DNA from: Cytospora piceicola
Lineage: Eukaryota; Ascomycota; Sordariomycetes; Diaporthales; Cytosporaceae
Direction: 5' to 3'
Assembly: GCA_023375675.1 (NCBI GenBank)
Contig: JALQBC010000006.1
Coordinates: 124,001 to 188,000, forward strand
DNA: 64,000 nt
Both the position numbers and the translations under genes were made by a program. Every line of letters begins with the position of its first letter. Within the stretch, counting starts at the first letter, position 1. The notes under the pieces were generated by a model that was not told where the DNA came from, ran no database searches, and saw only the letters and a list, made by a program, of their open reading frames with translations. Shown in pieces: positions 55,713 through 64,000 of the stretch.

Positions 55713-55755
55713 GGGATGCCCACGGGATGCCCACGGGATGCTACGGAATGCTACG
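55713..55755 (+). repeat. GGGATGCCCAC tandem repeat
   Basis: Two 11 bp units (GGGATGCCCAC) followed by two shorter variants (GGGATGCTAC, GGAATGCTAC). Confidence 0.85.
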
Positions 55756-55830
55756 TTTCCGAGGGTGGATGCGTCCCGTCAATAAGGAGCAAGTACGTCG
55801 TTGGACGAGCACCCAGCAGCGTGCCGTGAC

Positions 55831-55868
55831 AAGCCGTGAAAGGCTGTGAAAGGCCGTGAAAGGCCATG
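55831..55868 (+). repeat. AGGCCGTGAA 10-bp tandem repeat
   Basis: Four degenerate 10 bp units (AAGCCGTGAA, AGGCTGTGAA, AGGCCGTGAA, AGGCCATG). Confidence 0.88.
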
Positions 55869-58485
55869 TTGCAGCAAACAGAACAAGCTGACAAGGTGGA
55901 TGGGAATCATCATGCGATGGTCATCGTGCAACTCGGCCGAGCCGGACTCTTGGACTGTTGAAGATCTGCAGCTTGATCACTGTGCGACCTTTCTTCGCAG
56001 GGTTCGGACTACCTAGGTATATAGGAGCCCCCTATTCAGATCACAAGATACCCCCGCAAGATTGCAGACTGCAGGGCGTAATTAGGAGAGTGCGGCTTTC
56101 CGGCGCGTGTAAACAGCCATCTGGGCCACCACTGAGGCATTTGGCAACAAAAAAAAAAGTGCAGATGTGAGATGATTTGTACTGTGTAATGTCGATGCTG
56201 ATTGGTTTCAGGCGCCCCGGCGATTATGGCCCTCATCCCTGCTTGGAGGTCAGGTTAGGCACGGAGGCATTGGGCATTGCTACCCAACCCAACAACGCAC
56301 CCGCATCAAAGCAAACCACACGAGCAAGAAACACCACAGATTCCCACTTTTTCCCCCTCCAGCCAATCTGGACAGCCGTGACAAAGACCGAATCAACCTG
56401 ATAGGTATATGAGTAGGTATGACCAGAAGAATACTTGTGATGGTGGCTTCTCAGCCATTTCAAGGCAATCCCATCAACGATCAACTTCCTCATGGGAAGC
56501 GAGAACAATGGGTGACCGATCTTGGACGTAAATGAAGTTTCCAGCTGCGCACAAAAAAACTGCATGCGGAGCAAAAGCTCCTCGACAGCAAACCGAGGGA
56601 TTCTCGCCACCGTGCGGCCTCGCTTGCCTCGTTGATCTCGACGCTGGAGGTCAGGTCAAACGAAAACGACAACGAAATAAAAAAGGGCGAGGGTGGAAGG
56701 GAAGAAGAAAAAGAATCGGCATGGAAGGGCCTGTATCGGCTCGACTGGTGAGTACCTAGTCGAGACCCCAAACCTCCTCACTCATTCTTCAATGTAATGG
56801 ATTCAGGTACCGAAACATAAACAGAGCGAGGGTATGAGAGACGCAATCGAGACCTCTCCTCATTGAGTCTGCTTGAGGAGAAGAAGGTCCAACCGGGCCT
56901 TACACAGTACATACCTAGCGTCATACCCGGCGCCTGGTGCGGGCTCAAGCTCTACTGTGTACAAAACCGCCAGTCTCTCGTACCATCATATCGGCATGGA
57001 CAATGGTCGCCCTCACAGCACAATACCGTGACACATGCATACTTACCTACTAACCTACCTAGATACCTAGATACCTAAATACCTAGGTAGTCTTTGGAAG
57101 TGTTCCTCACCGCCATGGCAGGGCCAGTTAGGCGAGGCCGCGAGGGAGATGGACTCAACACTGTTCCCTCATACGCAGTGAGATGTCGCCAGAAGTCTGG
57201 GATGACAGACCTCATCCTGTTGGCGGGACAAGGCAGCCAGGATCCATCTCGCTTGTACCCCCTCATCAAGCAACTTGTCAGACACGCAGTGACATGGTAT
57301 CCTGACCTGCCTGGCTAAGACCCTAAGGGGCGCCAGCCTGGTATGTGCCTGGTATGTACCTGGTTCCCGGAAGCGGCTGGAAAATCCCCCCCGTTAAAGA
57401 TCATGGAAGCGGCAAAACCGAACAGGCGTCACCGCTCGTTGGACTGCATGGAATACCTGAAAGAGGAAATATAGCGAGCGGTGGTTACTACATAAATATA
57501 TAGATACATGGTCCATCTTGAACCTTCGTCATCCCTTTAGGTCGTCCAAGCAGGCCGCCCGTTCAAGGCCGATCTGTTGTGTCACTGTCAGGTCAGCAAT
57601 GCAATGTCGGCCGTTGCAGCGCTTGCTCCATTAGAGTAAAGTGCAGAAGACGTTTGAGGCACATAGCCGGTCCTATCTGGCCTATCAAACATGCCCACGC
57701 GCGCGATGATCGTCCGCAACATCCAACATGATCCCCGACACCTTTTTTTTTTGTTTGTCTTCGTACCTTAGTGGAGGGTCATGTCACACCCAATGAATCT
57801 TTGTCGCCTGGTTTTTTTTTTTCCTGAAGCGAGAGCGAGCTCACATGTCCGACCACCCCTTTGCCGCGGTCAACTTGGCAGCTTTGGTTCTGTTTTGTTT
57901 TGTTTTTGTTCCCGGTCTTCTCCCCCCCAGTTTCAGGGCTGGGAAGGTGGAAACTCGCCTGTGATCTTCGGCGTGGTTTGGTTCAAAACCGGATCGGCAC
58001 GACCTTACAAAGGTACAAGGTTTCTACAGATAACAAGAGGCATATCGCTTCCTCTACTGGTCAGCACTTCCGGCACCTGGGCAGTCTAGAACAGTACCAA
58101 CCTGGAAGATATATACTACAGGTACTACAGTACTATATGTGTATATATTAAATACATGCCTAGCTAGGTAGTCCAAGGTGGCCCAGGTACTAGATCATAA
58201 TCTATGATCATCATCATCATCCGACCGGCGTATCACCAGCTCACCAGCCTTTCCCCCCTCCCCCCTCCTAACCCCCAGAGTTCAGGGGAGGTATGTCGTC
58301 GTCGGGCTCCCAGATGTTCGGGGGCTAGGTGGTTCCACAGGGGACCCCCAGCTAAGCTGCGAGTCACTACCAGGGCATTTAGCCGAGCTACCAACCAGTC
58401 AGCCAGTACGCTGAAAGTTTAAACGGGCCACTGCCGCTTAGGCACCACCATATGCACCTGGGCAGTAAATGCCCAGATACCTGGA

Positions 58486-58585
58486 TACCTACCTACATAC
58501 CTACCTACCTAGGTAGGTAGGTAGGTACCTGGGCTGGGTAGGTACAGGTAGGTACTTTATCTGGGTACGTAATGTATCTAGGTAC
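58486..58585. repeat. Cluster of CCTACCTAGGTAGG palindromic units
   Basis: Repeated ACCT followed by AGGT tetramers, with a central CTAG palindrome that could form a short hairpin. It is the same motif family as at 25739-25873. Confidence 0.88.
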
Positions 58586-59201
58586 CTAACATTGTGGTCC
58601 GGTTAAAGTAAGGCCTCCCTAAACTTTTTGCTGGGCCTCTCACCCACTGGAACCTGCCTGATCTGCCTGACAGCTGATGAGCCTGGAAAGTTGGTCTGGC
58701 TGTATGTATCCTGGAGTTGAGTTCGCGTTTGTGGTGGGTCTCGCCTTGTCATTCGCACCAGCCAGCAAGCGCTCCCCCCTCCCCTGCCATTCCGCCCCGT
58801 CTCCCCCCTCCCCCTGCCTCCCAGGCGGTCTTTTGCAGTTGGCTGTGGCTGCTCGTTGGGTCAACTCTGGTCCTGCCCCTGCCCCTGCTCAGGTGGCCCC
58901 CGCTGCCCTTTTCATCCACGTCCTCCCCGTCTCTTCAATGTTCCCCCTCCACCATCTGCACTCTTTCAATCCTTTTTTTCCTCAACACACACCCAAATCG
59001 GCCCAGACCAGACCAGACTTCCTTTTTCCTCGTGCCACCAGCAATCCGCCAGGACCATTCCGCCAGGACATATTTCGTTCCCCCGCTTCCCATACTAATT
59101 AATTATCACCACTTCCCACTTTCGCCTGTGCGGACTCTTCTAAAATAAAATAAAAAAACACCAAAGTCTTTACCTGGCCAACCCTTCTCACACAGCACAA
59201 G

Positions 59202-60472
59202 ATGTCTTCAAGAAGAGATCATGGCGGTAGTGGCACGCCTTCGAATGTGCCCCCTTCGAACCGCCAGAACGAGTACTTCATTCCTCGCGACGGAATAGAT
59301 CGTGAGGTCATCACTGCCGACATCTGTCGCTACCTAGGAAACGATGCACTCGTTCGTCCTGGAAACTACGAAGTACGGCTGTTCTCTCCCGCCTAGAGCG
59401 ACCACCTCAGCAAACTTGTCTCACCCCACCAACCTGCTAACGACTACCGTTCGCAACAGGACAAGAAGACCGGTCGAGTAATACAAGGGTACTTCGTCAC
59501 GGCCTACAGGAACCTCACTTCAGTACGTTTTTTGTGTTCGCCGTCGCTCGTTATCTGGAATTATGCTAAACGTCGCCTTGCCAGGCCATGATTGCCGACC
59601 TCAAGGCCGACTCGGCTCGATGGGAACAGGAGAGACGGAATCATTCTGGAGGTACAACCGCCTCGCGCGATTCGTCCGATTTTTCCACCAGAAGATCAAT
59701 ATCTAACTCCCCGACAGCGAGATACAGCGATTCTCAGAACCGCTTCAGTGGTGCAGCTTCCTCACAGTATGACACTTCTGGAGCGCCCTACCCAAGTGGT
59801 TTAAAGCGTGATTCTTATGCAAGTGTGCCTAGGTACCCGGGAAGCGATGCCCCAGGATACAGTGCCAGTGTCGGATCAACATTCCAGGACAACAGGCAAT
59901 CAGGATATGGTGGCCAGTACCCCCCTCAGACCACTTTTCCCCCTCAGACGGCGGACAACAGGTTTGCTACTCCAGGACCGGCCGGTGCGAGTGTGTACGG
60001 TGCACAGCCCTATCCTAGCCATCCCACCAATGCTCAGGTTCCGGACCAGCCTTACATTGGCGGCCACCACATGCAGTCACGCCAACCGGACTACCAGGAC
60101 CCCAGGCTAGACGCTTCTAGTAGGAGCGCCTACCCTACCCCAGGCTCTACCTACGGAAACCAAGGCCAGGCCTACTATCCTTCCGCACCTTACGCCCAAG
60201 GTACATATCCTGCACAGTCTGGGGATCCCTTCATTGGCCGCCCACCATACCCTGCAACCACCCAGGCGGACTACGTCGGCTCTCCCACAGGCCAGCCAGT
60301 TTACCAAGACCAGTATGAGCCCCAGTACGAGAATCAGTCCTCCCCTCCTCCCCGCGCAGTTGCGTCCACATCTTCCAGTTCACAGGCTCAGACGGGAAAC
60401 AGTGGATCATCTCACTCACGCCGCGGCGACCGCGAACGGGACCGTGATGCAGACAGGCACCGACGCCGATAA
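59202..60472 (+). CDS. rfeG: RfeG-like fungal regulator
   Basis: Resembles the filamentous-fungal protein annotated as transcription factor RfeG; its biochemical role is not established to my knowledge. Three exons fit, 59202-59372, 59460-59522 and 59585-60472, for 373 aa. The conserved N-terminal block (residues about 23-92) reads NEYFIPRDGIDREVITADIC, RYLGNDALVRPGNYE, GYFVTAYRNLTSAMIADLKA. The rest is low-complexity, rich in Tyr, Pro, Gln, Ser and Gly (prion-like). It ends in a charged Arg/Asp tail (SRRGDRERDRDADRHRRR). Introns are short with good GTACGG/GTACGT donors and CAG acceptors. No classical DNA-binding domain is visible, so the regulator name rests on similarity only. Confidence 0.85.
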
Positions 60473-63400
60473 CTTTCCAATGATGGCTCGCCGTACGGGG
60501 AAAAAGATCTCGTGAGTGATACTTGATGACAACGGCCCCATGTTTGATATGGATTGCTTGTGCTTTGTTTTACCTGGGATTGGCGTTTGCGCTGCTGCTT
60601 GAATTTTGCTCCCGATCGACCACATGGGTGAGAGGGTTTCGGTGCAAACCTTTCCGAGTTGCAAAGTTTTGCTTCTCTCTTGACAATCGACTGGACATTC
60701 CAACCTTGCGGCATCGGTTCCTTTTGGCAAGGCGCCTCGGTTCCAAAGATACTCCCCGGACGTTTCTCCTGGACCTGGATTTTATTGTCACTTTTTTTCT
60801 GGATGGTTTCGACGACCCGCATTCCGGCTGGACGAAGACGTTGCGTTGATGACATACATGATATTCTGCAAGCTCCCAACTTCGTTGCGTTTGCTTTGTA
60901 CCAGGACTCGGGGCTTTTTGGGAAAAGATCGCACGCAAACTATTGGACTTTCAATGGGTACTCGCTCAGACCCGTCTTCTGCATTTTGCTGTCTGGATCC
61001 GACCGTCGCTGGTATGGGCTCGCGACATGCGACCTATCAACCACGGCGCAGGTCAGTGATCCAGGAAAGGATTATACATGTCGCACCCCGGAGACATTAC
61101 ATGCTCTTTGATAGATCGGTAAGGTCGGGTTCCGGACAGCAAGGTGGGCCAGGGAGGTGAATCTTCACTTCAACGGATCATTATCAGACTCTCAGACCCG
61201 AACGACCTGGATCATCCGAATCGGATCCTCCGCCTTGACGCTCACCAGCAGCTGACAGGCCACAGGCGTCAAGTCAACCAGCCAGGCATGCTTTCCACCA
61301 GAGGACTATGATACTCCAAATTCACCTGGACCCCATGGAACATCCCGATCTGGACTACCCTTTGGACCCGCCACGGACACCCATTTGGACGAGACGAGTC
61401 GTCTCATGGGACCTGCAGCACGCCTGAAAGGGAGCCTGTATATCTCTCTCCCAATGGAGCTTGCGATGGAACACAGAACTCGGGCATCCTCTCCCAAGGA
61501 CAGCATCCCACAGGAGCGCTTGATCAATGCATCTCATCTAGTCATTCAAAACTAGAGGCCACTTTGGACAAGAAAATCACTGAAGATTGAAGTGGGGAGA
61601 CACCTGTCTCTTCCGCTCATCATCGATGGTAAGCTTCACGGACCTCGGCCATCCGCTGAGACTGAGCCGGAAAATCAGTGCTGGCGTGGACTCTCGTCGT
61701 TGAGTCCCATCACCTGGGTCCTCCATGTCTTTGAACTTGCGCGCCTCGCATAGATCGATGATCTTTCTTCCTGTCATACGTGGCCTTGACGATGTCGAAT
61801 TTACAAGGAGACCTGGACTACTTTCTTGGCTTGGCTGTTGCCGGATTGGCAGCAATCAAGCAGGCGCAAGCTATAGGCCTTGCATTCCACGTTCAATACT
61901 CAGTTCATCCGGGATCCTGCAATTCTCTTTCTGCCTGCGGGACTGTTCAACGCTCTCAAAACCAATCTCCACCTAGACTGGATCTTCCCTGGATACAGAT
62001 CAGCTACCGGACACACCTATGGACAACTAGGCAAACCGATGGATGACCGGTCCTCTCCCCAAGTCACCTTTCCCTTGCAATGACTTGGTTGGTTTCAAAG
62101 CGTATGTTATCCTGGTCTTTTACTCTCCTCCCGACCAAGGTTTCCTTTATTTATGTCTCGCAACTTCCCTTTCCCGAGAGCCAAATGATTTGGACAAAGG
62201 TCGAAGATGTTGACCATGGACCCGATGGACGAATGGCTGACTATAGGAACCTTTCAGCGTCTTGATTCAGCTACAACATGGGATTGGTACGGGGATGGCC
62301 ACCAGTGGTCACGTGTATTTCTTTGGGCATGATGATATCCTTCCTAGCCAGGTCCTTATGCGGGCATTTCGTTGCGGGATGGTACGGTAATGACATATGG
62401 GGGTCTTGTTTTGCATGGCTATGGATTTAATAGCTGGGAGACGCAGCTTTTGTATTGGTGTTCAGGATAGAGGGACCAGTTTGGATTTGAGGAATTATGG
62501 TGGAATCGGCACCTAATTGTCGCTGGTCTGGAAACATGTACGAGCTCTCAGGGACGGCTTGTGGAATGAATTGAGGATCACACGTGGAAGTCACTGCGCG
62601 GAGCACTTGGATACTGACGGACTGAAAACTGTGACGGTGAACTAACATGAGCTGCGGTGCTACGGGGCAAGTATGGACAAGCAGTGTGGATATTTAATTT
62701 GAATAAGTCGGGTCGCTTCACAAGGAGCACTTATCATCCATACGCACCAGTCAAAGCAATCCAGAACCTTGAGCTTGAGCTTCACGACAAGAAAGCAATT
62801 TGTACTCTTGGTGTCACAGAAACCCGCAAAGTCTCCCCCTTGCTGCCCAGGGCCATGGCCGCCTTGAAGCGGACCGGCACCTTGATGATGCTTTTCTTCT
62901 TTCGCAAGTGAATGGCGTGCCTGTCAAGGATGCGACGTCCACAAACGCACAACGTTTTGTGCGCCGTAGGATGGATGACGATCTTCCAACCCGAATTTTC
63001 AGATATGGCTGGGTAGGCTTCAAGGATCACCCGAGCGGCCCGGGTAAACAGGGGCGAAGCACAAAATGACGGAAGCGCGGTATCCGCAATGAGACGCAAG
63101 GAACCAGCAGCATCGTCAGGCTTCAGTGTTAGAAACAAGTCTGCGCGTATGCTGTAGACGGCTTGAGGAGACCAAAGAGCCCAATGCCCCGTACATTACA
63201 TGTGGGCAAAAGCGCCCCCCTTCTCCACCAATCAGGCCGGGTAGATTCTGCTTTTCTGGGCCCCGGCGTGCAGATTCCCTCCCTGCTTCCTGCCTTCTTC
63301 ACCAAAGCCAAGGGATTCTTGGCTTAATTGGGTACATATGGATGAGCCTGGGAAGAGGGTGTTGGAAAGCAGACGGAGGCGAGACCGACAGAGCCTTTCT

Positions 63401-64000
63401 CTCTTTGTGAGGGTATAGTGGTTACCAGTAAATAGATGAGGAGTGTATGTGGGGTCGGTCATCTGGACGGATGCCTTGGAAAGTCGAACTAGATAGAAAA
63501 GGTCGGTGAATTAAGCGATTGATGATAACTCTTTGTAAGGATTTTGAGAACATGTGATGATGGGCTGTGAGCCATTGCCTATCAACGCTGTCTAAAGCCG
63601 TCTAACCCGTAGTTTCCGCCGTGACGGACTGCAGGTGCGATAGAGAGAAATAGGTACCTAGCAGCAAAGTTGCCGGCCGCTGCCCTCAGAGCCTGTGTAG
63701 CGTGCGTACCTGTAGCGTTTGTAGCCCCCGTGCATCTCTACTTGCGAAAGACATGAATAGGAATCAGGAAAGGCTGTATACAGCATCGACCATTCCAGCC
63801 CACGCATCCCATTCTGTTTGACATGCTCGGAATAGGAGATACGCATCATATCATACGCCAATCCACTATCCAACAGGTGGTAACTTGTGACTCCAGGTCC
63901 ATCACTGTCCGTCCTCCGTTGTCGACATCGTGAACCCCACGTTTTTAGCCCACCTAGGCAAGTCAGGCAGTCCATTAAATACTGCTGTAGTCAGCTCGGA
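60473..64000. other. 3' region of rfeG and gene-free right end of window
   Basis: The first part is probably the rfeG 3' untranslated region. Beyond it, frames of up to 155 codons occur on both strands without recognisable domains or splice structure. No feature is supported. Confidence 0.5.

Larger units (their letters stand above)
55439..59201. other. 3.8 kb gene-free stretch before rfeG
   Basis: No supported gene. It holds two short tandem arrays (55713-55755 and 55831-55868), a run of TACCTAGATACCTAG units at about 57047-57090, a CCTACCTAGGTAGGTAGG cluster at 58486-58585 and a pyrimidine-rich leader from about 58760. Confidence 0.5.

Noticed and set aside
55439..59201. Subtelomeric or centromeric identity for the repeat-bearing tract
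   Set aside because: No TTAGGG arrays, no long AT-rich mutated transposon blocks; the arrays are short and scattered.

Overview
The window is nuclear DNA of a filamentous ascomycete, most likely a sordariomycete. The genes carry several short introns (about 47-240 bp) with GT..AG ends and GCTAAC/CTGAC-type branch sites. The recognisable proteins are typical Pezizomycotina orthologues, for example ASH1-type SET, RfeG, Pfa5-type DHHC, Ubp6, Snx3 ending in DPNWDRNAW, and a multi-domain DNA polymerase eta. Spacing is wide, with several stretches of 3-7 kb that hold no convincing gene. I saw no rRNA, tRNA, CRISPR, plasmid or viral signature.

Layout, left to right: ubp6 (-) and arpc4/arc19 (+) diverge from a 486 bp gap. 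A polyglutamine-bearing RRM protein (+, 6.5-9.8 kb) and a RIM2-type mitochondrial pyrimidine nucleotide carrier (+, 11.0-12.3 kb) follow. Next come snx3 (-), with a small polyQ ORF just after its stop codon, and a 0.5 kb AT-rich element with C10/G10-containing terminal inverted repeats (14.88-15.40 kb). SF3A1/Prp21 (-) diverges from the protein O-mannosyltransferase gene pmt1 (+), with a 12-bp TGACGTTC repeat array between them. lsm7 (-) converges on pmt1. Then come a protein with a C-terminal Zn2Cys6 cluster (+, 27.5-29.7 kb), the ASH1-type histone methyltransferase (+, 34.3-37.2 kb), a Pfa5-like palmitoyltransferase with a DHFC active site (+, 44.2-45.5 kb), a cytochrome P450 (-, 45.9-47.7 kb), DNA polymerase eta/rad30 (+, 53.0-55.4 kb) and rfeG (+, 59.2-60.5 kb).

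Most genes are independent housekeeping functions (proteasome, actin, endosome sorting, splicing, mRNA decay, glycosylation, chromatin, DNA damage tolerance), and no operon-like or biosynthetic cluster is evident. The P450 stands alone. The gene-poor tracts (29.7-34.3, 37.2-44.1, 47.7-53.0, 55.4-59.2 and 60.5-64.0 kb) contain microsatellites, short tandem repeats and scattered TACCTAGGTA-type palindromes. They also contain a few coding-like fragments, including one apparently frameshifted small gene and a 48-residue zinc-ribbon protein. I did not find strong evidence of a wholly new biological system. The best leads are the inverted-repeat element, the possible second ORF behind snx3, the C-terminal zinc cluster regulator, and the frameshifted small gene beside the zinc-ribbon protein.
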